Origin: a virus
DNA: 38,725 bases
Reading direction: 5' to 3' (one strand)
IMG/VR virus record: IMGVR_UViG_3300031566_000161
Span: 1-38,725 of that record
Shown here: positions 12,777 to 21,146 of the stretch, in pieces
Layout: every line of letters begins with the position of its first letter
Position numbering within the stretch: position 1 is the stretch's first letter
Program-made: the position numbers and the translations under genes
The notes under the pieces: model-generated
Databases searched by the model: none
Seen by the model: only the letters and a program-made list of their open reading frames with translations
What the model was told of the DNA's origin: nothing

Positions 12777-15041
12777 ATGGCTAAGAAGCACAAAGCGGCC
12801 ACAAGGGCCAAGGACAAGGAACTGGCACTCCTGGATGGGGACGCTAAGGCGCTCCTGGAGTCTGAGAAGAAGCGCGGGGTTCCTGAGGACGTGGCGGCTG
12901 CGGCCAAGGCGTCTGTGAAGGAGCCTGCCCCTACAGGCTGGGGCGGCAGCCAGGTGTTCCTGTTCCAGATGGCCCTCAGGGCGGATGAGGCCCCCATGTG
13001 GTGGACTGTAGAACGCGATGCGTGGCTGCGGTCATTCTGGAGCACTGCGCCATTCCTGCCGGGGGTCATCTATTCCATCGCCACCCGCAACGCGGCCTTC
13101 CGCTTCGAGTTCACCGGACCCGACGCACAGGTGCAGTATGCCAAGGACCTCACGGCGCAGGCAGACCTTGGGGCGGGCTGGCAATCGTTCATCATGAAGC
13201 TCACACAGGACCTCTTGACACAGGACAATGGAGCCTTCATCGAGGTTATCCGCCCTGCCAGGGTGCGCACTGAGAAGGGGCTGCTCCAGGCGGTCAAGGC
13301 CCTGGACAAGGACGGAGAGATGTCCTGGCACAAGGTGTGGCGGAACCAGTTGCTTCCCATCGACCTGGAGGAGTACAAGATTGAGGACTCGCAGCAGGAC
13401 CCGCCATTGGGCATAGCGCACCTGGACGCGGGCCGCTGCCAGAGGACGGGTGACATCGACTATCCTGTGATCTACAGGGACCGCAAGAATAAGAAGCACA
13501 AACTAGCATGGTGGCAGGTCATCACCCTGGAGGATATGCCTAGCCCCATTGAGGACATGAACGACGTGGGCTTCTGCGCGGTGTCCCGGATACTGAGGGC
13601 GGCGCAGATCCTGCGGGACGTTTCGGTCTACAAGCAGGAGAAAATCAGTGGCCGCTTTGCGGGTTCCGTGTGGCTCACCAACGTGGATGCGACACGCATC
13701 ACGGACGCAGTGAAGCAGGCCAAAACTAACGCGGACCAGTTGGGGCTATCACGGTACATGCCGCCCATCATCGCATCGGTCCTGGACCCGAAGGCTGACC
13801 CGAAGGCGCTAGAGATCGCCCTGGCCTCACTACCTGACGGCTTCGATGAGGAGATCGCCCTGCGCTGGTACATCACGGAGGTGGCCTTGGGTACGGGGGT
13901 GGACTATACCTACCTGGCTCCGTTACCGGGACAGGGGCTGGGCACGGCGAGCCAGGTGGAGACCATGGCCAGGCAGACCAAGGGCAAGTCGTCCCGGCTG
14001 TTCATGGCCATGCTGGAGTTCAAGTTCAGGTATCATGGGCTGCTGCCGGGCGACGTGAGCATGGAGTTCGTAGAGGTGGACGCGGAGGAGGAGGAAACCC
14101 GTGACGCAGCGGCGGAACGCAGGGCCAAGACACGCAGCACGCGCATCCTGAGTGGTGAGATCAACCCTCAGATCGCCCGGCAGATCGCGGTGGATGATGG
14201 GGACCTGAACCCGGACTACCTGGAGCAGATATCCGAGGAGGATGTTACCCCGGAGCTTACAGAGTCACCGGAGGAAGAGGCCACGGACGTGGGGGACATA
14301 ACCGAGGAGTCTCAGGAGAAGAGCGTCTGGACGCGCATCAAGGCCCTAGGGGACCGGTTGCAGCTAAGGCGCAAGGGTTCCGGCTATGAGGACGCGGTGA
14401 ACGCCTACGCGGAGCGCCTGGTTGCCGCGTACGATGAGTGGGCCGAGAAGTGGGCTGGGCTCATCGCCAAGGCGGACCTGCTGAACCGGGACCTGCTCAT
14501 CAGGCAGGCGGCCAACGAGATAGACGACATCATGCAGGGGATAGCCAAGGAGGGTCTGTCCGAGGCATATATGCTGGGCCTGTTTGAAGGGGACTGGGAG
14601 TTTGAGGACGAATTGAGTTATGCGGGCTACGTTCAGGTCCAAAACTATACGGACCGCAACCTGCGCTTCCTGGAGTTCAGCCTGAATCCCGACGTGCAGA
14701 CCAAGCTCAAGGGGCTGGGTGACGAAGGGCTAAAGGACGCGGGGGCCGTGCTGGGTGTCCTGGGCACCTTTAGAGGCCGTGTAGCGACGTATGCGGGTCC
14801 GTACTGGGTGATGATATGGAAAGGTACGGAAGAGCGGGTCAAGACGCAGGGGCAGGCTCAGGGGCGTGTGATTAAGGTGACGCGGCACTCAGACAGCCGG
14901 GCAGAGCACTGTGATACCTGCCCGCCCAAGGCTGGTGCGTACAAGTCCTGGGATGAGATGATCGCAGAGTGCGGCGGGGTCCCGGCGGATGGGTCGGACG
15001 ATTGCGGTTGTAATTGCAGGTGCTGGATCGCGCTAGGATAG
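12777..15041 (+). CDS. Portal protein fused to MuF-like head-morphogenesis domain
   Basis: The 754-residue product has a portal-type core over about residues 40-450: WTVERDAWLRSFW, a FRFEFTGP strand, LLTQDNGAFIEVIRP, and the helical segment with LGTASQVETMARQTKG before the crown. An acidic linker (about 480-520) leads to a second helical domain, ending in a Cys cluster HCDTCPP near 705 and CGCNCRCW near 743-748. That cluster is the signature of the C-terminus of MuF/SPP1 gp7-type minor head proteins. The usual separate genes are therefore fused. The portal ring is the DNA channel; the MuF part would place a minor head protein on every subunit. GGGGAAGG precedes the start. Confidence 0.82.
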   Translation: MAKKHKAATRAKDKELALLDGDAKALLESEKKRGVPEDVAAAAKASVKEPAPTGWGGSQVFLFQMALRADEAPMWWTVERDAWLRSFWSTAPFLPGVIYSIATRNAAFRFEFTGPDAQVQYAKDLTAQADLGAGWQSFIMKLTQDLLTQDNGAFIEVIRPARVRTEKGLLQAVKALDKDGEMSWHKVWRNQLLPIDLEEYKIEDSQQDPPLGIAHLDAGRCQRTGDIDYPVIYRDRKNKKHKLAWWQVITLEDMPSPIEDMNDVGFCAVSRILRAAQILRDVSVYKQEKISGRFAGSVWLTNVDATRITDAVKQAKTNADQLGLSRYMPPIIASVLDPKADPKALEIALASLPDGFDEEIALRWYITEVALGTGVDYTYLAPLPGQGLGTASQVETMARQTKGKSSRLFMAMLEFKFRYHGLLPGDVSMEFVEVDAEEEETRDAAAERRAKTRSTRILSGEINPQIARQIAVDDGDLNPDYLEQISEEDVTPELTESPEEEATDVGDITEESQEKSVWTRIKALGDRLQLRRKGSGYEDAVNAYAERLVAAYDEWAEKWAGLIAKADLLNRDLLIRQAANEIDDIMQGIAKEGLSEAYMLGLFEGDWEFEDELSYAGYVQVQNYTDRNLRFLEFSLNPDVQTKLKGLGDEGLKDAGAVLGVLGTFRGRVATYAGPYWVMIWKGTEERVKTQGQAQGRVIKVTRHSDSRAEHCDTCPPKAGAYKSWDEMIAECGGVPADGSDDCGCNCRCWIALG

Positions 15042-15054
15042 ATTGGAGGGCACA

Positions 15055-15390
15055 ATGGTTGCCGACAGCGTGAGGAGAAATGTGAGGAGAAAGAGATATG
15101 CGGTAGCAGCGCGTGTGATTGTGTACCATACTATAGCCTATGGGTTGCTGCTGCCCCTAGCGGTGCTGACAGGCATTCAGAAGATCTGGATACGGATCGC
15201 TGAGTGGGTATTCGGGTTGGTCGTCAGCCGGGAATATGCCGAGGACACATATCTGAGCTGGGTTCTTGATTGGCTGCGGGTAACGGGTTTCCGGGAGAAC
15301 AAGCCTAGCATCCTTGGTTACATGCCACCAGGTCATGGTGTGTGGGACGTGTTGGATCAGTTTAAAGATCAGTTTGGAGGGGTAACATGA
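15055..15390 (+). CDS. Hypothetical protein with one membrane segment
   Basis: ATG 15055 is chosen over the TTG 12 bases upstream because GGAGGG lies at the right distance. The 111-residue product has a very basic start (SVRRNVRRKRY) and a hydrophobic stretch from about 20 to 40 (VIVYHTIAYGLLLPLAVL), then an amphipathic remainder. It could be membrane-associated. No family recognised. Overlaps the next gene by 4 bases. Confidence 0.5.
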   Translation: MVADSVRRNVRRKRYAVAARVIVYHTIAYGLLLPLAVLTGIQKIWIRIAEWVFGLVVSREYAEDTYLSWVLDWLRVTGFRENKPSILGYMPPGHGVWDVLDQFKDQFGGVT

Positions 15391-15587
15391 CAGACGCCCA
15401 AGGGCACAGCATAGAGATTCCTATGGCAAGCGTCACTAAGGACGTCACGGTCAATGTGAACCTCACGGGCTTCCGCCAGTGGCACATGCGGCTGCGGATT
15501 GGCCTGGTGCTGATGCGGCTCGCCATCTGGATATCGGGCATGGGATGCAAAGTGGAGGAGCCAGGTGAAACAAGCGCTTCGGATTAA
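15387..15587 (+). CDS. Small phage protein with amphipathic hydrophobic helix
   Basis: The 66-residue product has a beta-like start (SIEIPMASVTKDVTVNVN) and then FRQWHMRLRIGLVLMRLAIWIS, a basic-hydrophobic helix, followed by GMGCKVEE. Small proteins of this shape are frequent next to portal/connector genes in siphovirus genomes; I know of no proven function. ATGA overlap with the upstream gene. Confidence 0.55.
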   Translation: MTDAQGHSIEIPMASVTKDVTVNVNLTGFRQWHMRLRIGLVLMRLAIWISGMGCKVEEPGETSASD

Positions 15588-15861
15588 GTTCAATGCCTTG
15601 GGGAGATGGGAAGAAGAACCTATTCATCCTAAAGAAGACTGGACGGGTCTAGGAGAACACAGTTTCTCGTACGGCGACTCCGGTGTTTTCTTCATTTGTT
15701 CATCATACTGCATGATGTGTGGAGAGAAGAAAGACGTTGCAGCCTTTGACGTATCCACCGGTGAGTATGCACCGTGCTTTATCTGTCGGGATTGTATAAA
15801 TGCCGCCTTCGACCGCTACGCAGCAGGGGAACGTTCGGAGAGGCCAGAAGATGCCCCCTAG
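15565..15861 (+). CDS. Small Cys-rich (zinc-binding) protein
   Basis: GTG 15565 has GGAGGAG upstream and lies inside the preceding gene. The 98-residue product has CSSYCMMC at about residues 45-52 and CFICRDC at about 71-77, giving enough Cys for one or two zinc sites. The base composition is visibly richer in A+T than its neighbours, which suggests a later insertion. The next gene starts inside its last codons. Function unknown. Confidence 0.55.
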   Translation: MKQALRIKFNALGRWEEEPIHPKEDWTGLGEHSFSYGDSGVFFICSSYCMMCGEKKDVAAFDVSTGEYAPCFICRDCINAAFDRYAAGERSERPEDAP

Positions 15862-16357
15862 AATCCGCCTTGAGCGCATCGGGTCTGACAAGCCCATCGT
15901 GGATACCGCCAAACTCCTGCGGGGCCTGGAGCGGGCCGTAGATGACACCACAGCCATAGTGGAGTCCAACTTCAAGGCCACGACCAAGACCTGGAAGCAC
16001 GAGGTCCGGTTCAAGCGGCGCAAGGCAGCAAGGCGTGGCAACGTGATTGAGGGCGACGTGACCACGGATGACGAGATATACGGCTATGTCACAGGTGGCA
16101 CTAGGCGTCACCTCATACCGAAACGGCCCTTGCCACAGGGTAGGTCTCTCCGCTTCCGCGGTGGCAAGTATGGGGCCAAGACGAGGCCCAGGGTGCTCGG
16201 CTCGCACAAGGGCGGGGCGGGTGGTGCCTTTGTGTTCCGGAAGCAAGTCATGCACCCCGGCACGAAGGCCAGGGAGTTTGAGCAGGAGATAGCCTTGCGG
16301 CGTCAGAGGAACCTCCACAACTTCGTCATCAGGGCGTATGCGGAGGCCAGGAAGTGA
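15851..16357 (+). CDS. Head-tail connector / tail completion protein (HK97 gp10-like)
   Basis: ATG 15851 is preferred over an upstream in-frame ATG that lies within the previous gene. The 168-residue product has a helical start (AKLLRGLERAVDDTTAIVES), a basic middle, and the motif VMHPGTKAREFEQEI near 134-148. The HPGTKA motif followed by a final helix is characteristic of HK97 gp10-type neck or tail-completion proteins. Here it lies upstream of the capsid gene rather than after it, a rearranged order. GTGA overlap with the next gene. Confidence 0.7.
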   Translation: MPPRIRLERIGSDKPIVDTAKLLRGLERAVDDTTAIVESNFKATTKTWKHEVRFKRRKAARRGNVIEGDVTTDDEIYGYVTGGTRRHLIPKRPLPQGRSLRFRGGKYGAKTRPRVLGSHKGGAGGAFVFRKQVMHPGTKAREFEQEIALRRQRNLHNFVIRAYAEARK

Positions 16358-16599
16358 GCGGCCAAGCATGGTCAGATTCTTACATTGTGACCGATGAGCC
16401 GGGCATATTCAGACAAGGCAGCCGGTTCTTCACCCTAGCCCAGGTCATCAATGGGTTGTGCAACCTTCTGGTGGCGATATACTGGAAGGATTTGCGCCTG
16501 GGGCAGAACGAGTGGCTGCAAGTAACCTTCATGCCGGAAACTAAACGATGGAACTTCTGCGTCAAGGCAGAATGGACGGTAGGAGAGGCCAGGAAGTGA
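16354..16599 (+). CDS. Small hypothetical protein
   Basis: A GTG at 16354 overlaps the previous stop. The 81-residue product is beta-prone with Trp and Phe (for example SDSYIVTDEPGIF and WKDLRLGQNEWLQ). No motif recognised. It is coupled on both sides by GTGA overlaps. Confidence 0.5.
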   Translation: MSGQAWSDSYIVTDEPGIFRQGSRFFTLAQVINGLCNLLVAIYWKDLRLGQNEWLQVTFMPETKRWNFCVKAEWTVGEARK

Positions 16600-16784
16600 C
16601 GACAAAGGTTTGGAGTCCGGAGCTGGCTAAAGAGCTTGAGGAGAGTGATAGGCAGTTCCTAATGGAATGGCGGCGTACCTTGCTAGCTCAGGTAGACGCC
16701 ATTGAGCGCAGGCTGAAACTCCAGACCACGACAGCAGACTTGCGCAAGCAAGCAAAGTGTGATAAAATAGCTGCCAAAGGGTAA
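16596..16784 (+). CDS. Small coiled-coil protein
   Basis: The GTG at 16596 overlaps the previous TGA, and AGGAGAGG upstream is a good ribosome site; an earlier in-frame ATG at 16548 lacks one. The 62-residue product is almost wholly helical with a heptad-like pattern (ELAKELEESDRQFLMEWRR, then AIERRLKLQ). Its final codons contain the promoter at 16740-16768. Function unknown. Confidence 0.5.
   Translation: MTTKVWSPELAKELEESDRQFLMEWRRTLLAQVDAIERRLKLQTTTADLRKQAKCDKIAAKG
16740..16768 (+). promoter_or_regulatory. Sigma70-type promoter with extended -10
   Basis: TTGCGC at 16740-16745 and TAAAAT at 16763-16768 are 17 bases apart, and TGA directly before the -10 hexamer makes an extended -10 element. 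A start near 16775 would give a leader of about 15 bases carrying AAAGGG before the ATG at 16790. Confidence 0.5.
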
Positions 16785-16789
16785 AGAGC

Positions 16790-17002
16790 ATGCAACAACT
16801 TCTAGTAGCCGTTACAAGCTGGTTGGGCTATCAAATAAGTATTGTTTGGGAAGATTGGTGGATAATCCACCTCAGTCAATACGATGGACATAGCCATTGG
16901 TGTGAGAGCACGCGGCGACTTCATGCTTTCTATTTTGGCAAGGGACATTCAGGTTTTACCTTGAAGTTGGGACCGTATCGTCTCACGGGTTATCAGATAT
17001 AG
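16790..17002 (+). CDS. Small moron-like hypothetical protein
   Basis: The 70-residue product (Trp/His/Tyr-rich, for example SIVWEDWWIIHLSQY) has its own promoter just upstream, AAAGGG at 16776-16781 as ribosome site, and a strong terminator 58 bases after its stop. The base composition is visibly less G+C rich than flanking genes. A promoter-gene-terminator unit inserted among late genes is the definition of a moron, which may be expressed from a prophage. No homology recognised; membrane or phage-exclusion function would be guesswork. Confidence 0.5.
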   Translation: MQQLLVAVTSWLGYQISIVWEDWWIIHLSQYDGHSHWCESTRRLHAFYFGKGHSGFTLKLGPYRLTGYQI

Positions 17003-17059
17003 AATAGTCAAGGCTTCCCGTAATGGTACGCCGTCTATCAGGTGGCCGTCCGCAAGGAG

Positions 17060-17084
17060 CGCCGCCAAGGGGCGGCGTTTTCTT
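17060..17084 (+). terminator. Rho-independent terminator
   Basis: CGCCGCC at 17060-17066 pairs perfectly with GGCGGCG at 17071-17077 around the loop AAGG, followed by TTTTCTT. It directly abuts the ATG at 17085 of the next gene. Confidence 0.8.
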
Positions 17085-19586
17085 ATGGAGCAGGGACCGC
17101 AGGGGTTGTACCTCAAGCCGCCACATGGGGAGCTATCCCACAGCGGCGTTAAGACCGCATTGGCCAAGGCGAGGGAGTTTGGCTTCGAGGGCCAGCCCTT
17201 TGCGTTGTGTTCGGGACTGTACGGTTACGGTGATCTGGTCCTGGGAGACCCGGAGGCGGTGGGCGTCGATGAGTTCGATGCGCGGTTCAGTGAGCACCGG
17301 GTATCCGTCAAGGAGCGGTTGAAGTGGTGGCCTGATGCCACCGAGTTGTTCCTGTACGCCTACAAGGAATGGGTGCCCTATGGGAAGCCAAGGCGGGTCG
17401 AAGTACCCGCACAGGTGCAGACGCTGATGGGGCCGATACGGTTTCTGGACGAGGAGGCAGGCATGGGAGAGGGCGTGGTAATCAACGTCAACACGGCGGG
17501 CGCGGCCCCGAAGGTTACGGAGGACGTGGCCCTGATGAAGGCTATGGCTGGTAACGGTGAGGCTATCAAGACACTGGAAGAGGCTGGGGACAGTACCGAG
17601 GGGGCGAAGGAGACGAAGGTATGGAAGCCTTCAGACGCGCCATCGCACACAGAGGCAGCGGATACCCCGAAGAAGCGGAACCAGTGGGCCGGGACGGCCA
17701 ACGGTTATCGGGAGACCTGTCTGGGCAAGATAGATGGTACGCCTACAGAGGCGCAGGTCAAGGCGTGTGAGGCCAGTGCCATCAGGATAGCCAACGCGGC
17801 GGTCAAGAGCGCGGAGATTCAGGATTCCCGCAGCGAGAAGGGTGGGCTGAGCCTGTCAGACATTCAGAGCATGATGTGGACAGCCTTGTCTCCTAGTGAA
17901 GAAGTGGATAAGCCATACGTCCGGGACATAGACATCTACGACAATTATGTCACGTACAAGCTGGAGGGCATGGACTACCTGCGCGTCTACACGATCGTGG
18001 ACGGGAAGCTCCAGTTGGGTGAGGCTACTGAGATTGAGTACGTGATACGGCCTAAGGATGGAATGTTGGGTAAGGGCTACAAGGCTGAGCTGGTTCAGGA
18101 GTTTGACGCCCTGGAATTGGGCGACAAGGTCTTGGATGATGATGAGAAGGCTGCATTGACTTCTGCACAGCGCCGGGCTTTGCCGAATAGCGCTTATGCC
18201 TGGGTAGAGACCGGTGAGGGCTGCGAGAAGGTAGACGGCAAGACGCCGGAGAAGTGCCGCCACCTCCCCTACAAGAAGGCCGACGGGAGCCTTGATTGCG
18301 CCCGTGTGCGCAATGCGAGGTCGGTTCTAGCGGGGGGAAGGACTGGCAAGCCTATGACCGGCGTGCCTCAGGCTGCCAAGGACAAGATCGAGAAGGCCCA
18401 GACGGAATGCACCAAGAGCACGACTACAGGCGGCAAGGGCCTGGAGGGGCTACGTGCCCAGGCAAACAAGGCACTGGAGGGTGTTACGGGCTTGTGGAAG
18501 GCCATAACCGCTGGAGGGGATGAGGCATTCCTAAAGGGCGACACGGGCTTCAAGACCTTTAAGGCAGAGGATGGTAAGACGTGGATCATCACATGGACAA
18601 CCAACGCCTTCCTGGACCGGGATGGGGAGATATTCACCACCAAGTCCATCGAGGAGTATGCGGACCGGGCCTGGAAGCAAATTAAGGAGACTGGCAGCAA
18701 GGGACAATACGACTTCTATCACGCGCCGCGTAGCGAGTTCGCCGACATCAAGTTTGCTGGGGCTGTGGGCAGGTTTTTGGTGGAGATGGGCACCTTCCAT
18801 GACGACGGGGTGGGGAAGGTGTTCGAGAAGTTCTTCACAGAGTGCCCGGAGGCGCAGAAGGAAATCGCCCCCGACGGTTGGGGGACTTCACACCGGTTCC
18901 AGTTTAAGCCAGGGGACCGGGACGATGGTGTCTTTGACTGGTTTGATAAGGACCGTACTTCGGTCCTGGCGGTCCACAGGGCCGCTAACGCATATACGGC
19001 GATGGGGGTACTGCAAATGTCACTGAACGAAGAGCAACAGGATGTACTCAAGAAGGTTGGTGAGGCCACGGGTGTGGACCTGCTGAACATGATGCAGTCT
19101 ACCGAGGATACAACCAAGACTCTTGAGGGGGCTGGCGTAGCCTATAAGGGTGCCAAGGACGGCGACAACAAGGAAGAGGTAACGGCAACGGCGGCGGCTG
19201 CGGAAACTGAGGAAGATGCTGAGGTCACCGATGTTGCGCATATCGATGTCGAAGGCGTGGCGCAGCGTGTGGCCCAAATCATGGGCTTGAAGGAGCTGAG
19301 CGAGATGCTCCAGGATATCAACGGACGCCTGATCGAAGTGGAGAAGGGCGACGAAGAGAAGGGGAAGCGCCTGATCGAAGTAGAGAAGGGCGACGATACG
19401 AGGTTGAAGGAAAAGAAAGCCTGGCAGCCAAATGTGGCGTGGCTCCGTCCCTCCACGGCTGACGGTACCCTCCTTGACGAGAGCAAGGACAAGGGTTTGA
19501 CCGACAAGAAGCCGGGGGTCCCCAATGCCATTCAGCAAGTTTCCAAGACGATATTGGGGAACCCAGTAGCGGGAGGTAGGACATAA
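17085..19586 (+). CDS. Prohead protease / scaffold-like protein (XkdF-type region)
   Basis: The 833-residue product is far longer than usual single-domain proteases. In order: an N-terminal alpha/beta region (1-120), a linker with Ala/Thr/Glu, a segment LPNSAYAWVETGEGCEK and CRHLPYKKADGSLDCARVRNA (about 365-410) followed by AKDKIEKAQTEC, which I know from phage protease/scaffold fusions, then a domain TWIITWTTNAFLDRDGEIF to FYHAPRSEFADI (about 505-560) that resembles XkdF-type putative proteases, and an acidic, coiled C-terminal scaffold-like tail (about 660-780). The catalytic residues cannot be fixed by eye; His in FYHAP is a candidate. The ATG at 17085 directly follows a terminator and lacks a Shine-Dalgarno site, so the true start may be a later in-frame codon. 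The capsid gene follows with a 1-base overlap. Confidence 0.65.
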   Translation: MEQGPQGLYLKPPHGELSHSGVKTALAKAREFGFEGQPFALCSGLYGYGDLVLGDPEAVGVDEFDARFSEHRVSVKERLKWWPDATELFLYAYKEWVPYGKPRRVEVPAQVQTLMGPIRFLDEEAGMGEGVVINVNTAGAAPKVTEDVALMKAMAGNGEAIKTLEEAGDSTEGAKETKVWKPSDAPSHTEAADTPKKRNQWAGTANGYRETCLGKIDGTPTEAQVKACEASAIRIANAAVKSAEIQDSRSEKGGLSLSDIQSMMWTALSPSEEVDKPYVRDIDIYDNYVTYKLEGMDYLRVYTIVDGKLQLGEATEIEYVIRPKDGMLGKGYKAELVQEFDALELGDKVLDDDEKAALTSAQRRALPNSAYAWVETGEGCEKVDGKTPEKCRHLPYKKADGSLDCARVRNARSVLAGGRTGKPMTGVPQAAKDKIEKAQTECTKSTTTGGKGLEGLRAQANKALEGVTGLWKAITAGGDEAFLKGDTGFKTFKAEDGKTWIITWTTNAFLDRDGEIFTTKSIEEYADRAWKQIKETGSKGQYDFYHAPRSEFADIKFAGAVGRFLVEMGTFHDDGVGKVFEKFFTECPEAQKEIAPDGWGTSHRFQFKPGDRDDGVFDWFDKDRTSVLAVHRAANAYTAMGVLQMSLNEEQQDVLKKVGEATGVDLLNMMQSTEDTTKTLEGAGVAYKGAKDGDNKEEVTATAAAAETEEDAEVTDVAHIDVEGVAQRVAQIMGLKELSEMLQDINGRLIEVEKGDEEKGKRLIEVEKGDDTRLKEKKAWQPNVAWLRPSTADGTLLDESKDKGLTDKKPGVPNAIQQVSKTILGNPVAGGRT
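19326..19397 (+). repeat. Imperfect 42-base tandem repeat in scaffold-like gene
   Basis: The segment starting CGCCTGATCGAAG at 19326 recurs at 19368 with one difference over about 29 bases. It encodes RLIEVEKGDEEKGK then RLIEVEKGDD, a charged 14-residue coiled-coil unit. Confidence 0.75.
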
Positions 19587-21085
19587 TGAGCGGTCAATTG
19601 GACCAGAGCCAAATGGTAGCCCTGGGGCAGGCCATCGCCCAGGGAATGATGCAGAGCGGCCTGGTGCAGGGCCAGAAGTACGCCACCGGGACGCCGACGA
19701 CCAACTGGATCCACGGTCCGGGCGGCATTTTGGGTTCGTCTGCTCTGGACCAGCAGATCATCAGCGCACGCATCACGCCGATGGGCCTCAGCTCGGTGCT
19801 CCCGGTGAATATGAGCCGGGATACCAACCCCGAGTACGGGTTCATCACGGGCATGTCGTCTAGCGGTGAGGCGGAGCCAAGCGGGGTTTGCGCGGACTGC
19901 CCTAGTGGTATCACGCAGTCCTGCATCCAGACCACGCAGTTTGGGCGCGTCTGCCGCGAGACCAAGGAGCTGGACATCGACCGGACCATCGAACGCATCA
20001 ATCGTGGCGAGATCGACTACCAGCTCATCAATGACATCCTGGGCCTCCAGCCCGCAGACGTCTTCCGAGCCATCACCCAGCCGGACTACCGGACCGTGCT
20101 CAATGTCGCTACGGCCTGGGGCATGGTGGAGGTCGGAGGCCAATTTCAGCAGGTGCTGGTGCCCATGACCTTCCAGGGCAACCCGGTAAACAACACAGCC
20201 GGGGGAGGGTACAAGGAGTTCGCGGGGCTGGATCTGCTCATCAGCACCAACTACGTTGACGCCTACACGGGAGCCAATTGCGCGGCCTTGGACGCGGATG
20301 TCAAGACATTCAATTGGGCGGACGTGAACTCCGTGGACGCCAACGGGAACTTCACCATCGTGTCTCAACTGTCCTGGATGGAGGAGTACGTTCACCGCAA
20401 CGCCAGGCGCATGGGACTCATGCCCGCTTCTTGGGTATGGGTGATGCGTGAGGAGTTGTGGTATATGCTCACGGAGATTTGGCCTACGGCATACTACACC
20501 AGCCGTGGCCTGACGGCGGTGCCGCCGGGGGTTTCCGTGAACGTGGACGGGGTAGACCTGACCCAGTTGCGCGATACCATGCGCGCCGGGATGTTCCTTG
20601 AGATCAATGGGCGCAGGCACCCCGTGGTCATAGATGACGGGATCGTGGAGTACAATGAGGCCACCGGCCAGGGCAACCTTGTGGCCGGCGACTTCGCCAG
20701 CACCATTTACCTGGTGCCCGTTACCGTTGCAGGTGGCACGCAGGCCACCTTCTACGAGACCAAGGATTATCGGTTCACGGCGGCGGAGATGGCCGCTGCG
20801 CCGGGCGGACTGCTCCAGGACCAGTTCTGGACGGACGATGGCCGGTTCCTGTGGACCCTGGACCGCCAGTTGTGGTGCTACATCCTGGCGGGCAAGATCG
20901 AGCCGCGGATCATACTGCGGACTCCCATGCTGTCGGGCAAGCTAGAATACGTGAAGTACACGCCTGTGCAGCACTTCAGGGATTTCGATGAGGACAGCGA
21001 CTACTTCCTCAAGGGTGGTGTACCTTCCAGGCCAGCCCCGAGTTTCTGGGGTACTTGGAACCTGCCTGCGACCTATAGTCGCTAG
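19586..21085 (+). CDS. Major capsid protein
   Basis: The 499-residue product follows the protease/scaffold gene, with GGGAGGTAGG before the ATG. It has a helical N-terminus (MVALGQAIAQGMMQSG), a segment with four Cys in the pattern CX2CX7CX9C at about 102-122 ending GRVCRETKELD, and a long alpha/beta core with SWMEEYVHRNARRMGLMPASW and MREELWYMLTEIW. This matches a family of HK97-fold capsid proteins that I know from siphovirus clusters with this gene order. It would form the icosahedral shell. A G+C-rich hairpin follows the stop. The call rests on context plus overall pattern. Confidence 0.78.
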   Translation: MSGQLDQSQMVALGQAIAQGMMQSGLVQGQKYATGTPTTNWIHGPGGILGSSALDQQIISARITPMGLSSVLPVNMSRDTNPEYGFITGMSSSGEAEPSGVCADCPSGITQSCIQTTQFGRVCRETKELDIDRTIERINRGEIDYQLINDILGLQPADVFRAITQPDYRTVLNVATAWGMVEVGGQFQQVLVPMTFQGNPVNNTAGGGYKEFAGLDLLISTNYVDAYTGANCAALDADVKTFNWADVNSVDANGNFTIVSQLSWMEEYVHRNARRMGLMPASWVWVMREELWYMLTEIWPTAYYTSRGLTAVPPGVSVNVDGVDLTQLRDTMRAGMFLEINGRRHPVVIDDGIVEYNEATGQGNLVAGDFASTIYLVPVTVAGGTQATFYETKDYRFTAAEMAAAPGGLLQDQFWTDDGRFLWTLDRQLWCYILAGKIEPRIILRTPMLSGKLEYVKYTPVQHFRDFDEDSDYFLKGGVPSRPAPSFWGTWNLPATYSR

Positions 21086-21101
21086 TGACGGTTGACAAAG
21101 A

Positions 21102-21124
21102 TGGGGGCGGTTCTTCCGCCCCCA
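21102..21124 (+). terminator. Hairpin after capsid gene
   Basis: TGGGGGCGG at 21102-21110 pairs perfectly over 9 bases with CCGCCCCCA at 21116-21124 around TTCTT. No T tract follows, so it is more likely an mRNA-stabilising or partial terminator element lowering expression of the genes after the abundant capsid protein. Confidence 0.55.
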
Positions 21125-21146
21125 CATACCCAAAGGAGCGGGTCTG

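Noticed and set aside
19532-20620. 362-residue reverse frame opposite the capsid gene
   Set aside because: Long, but it is antisense to a strongly coding forward gene and its composition (His/Arg/Pro rich, no motif) is that of a shadow frame.
21086-21146. Promoter from TTGACA at 21092-21097
   Set aside because: The hexamer is perfect but no -10-like sequence lies at the required distance; the region there is the G+C hairpin.
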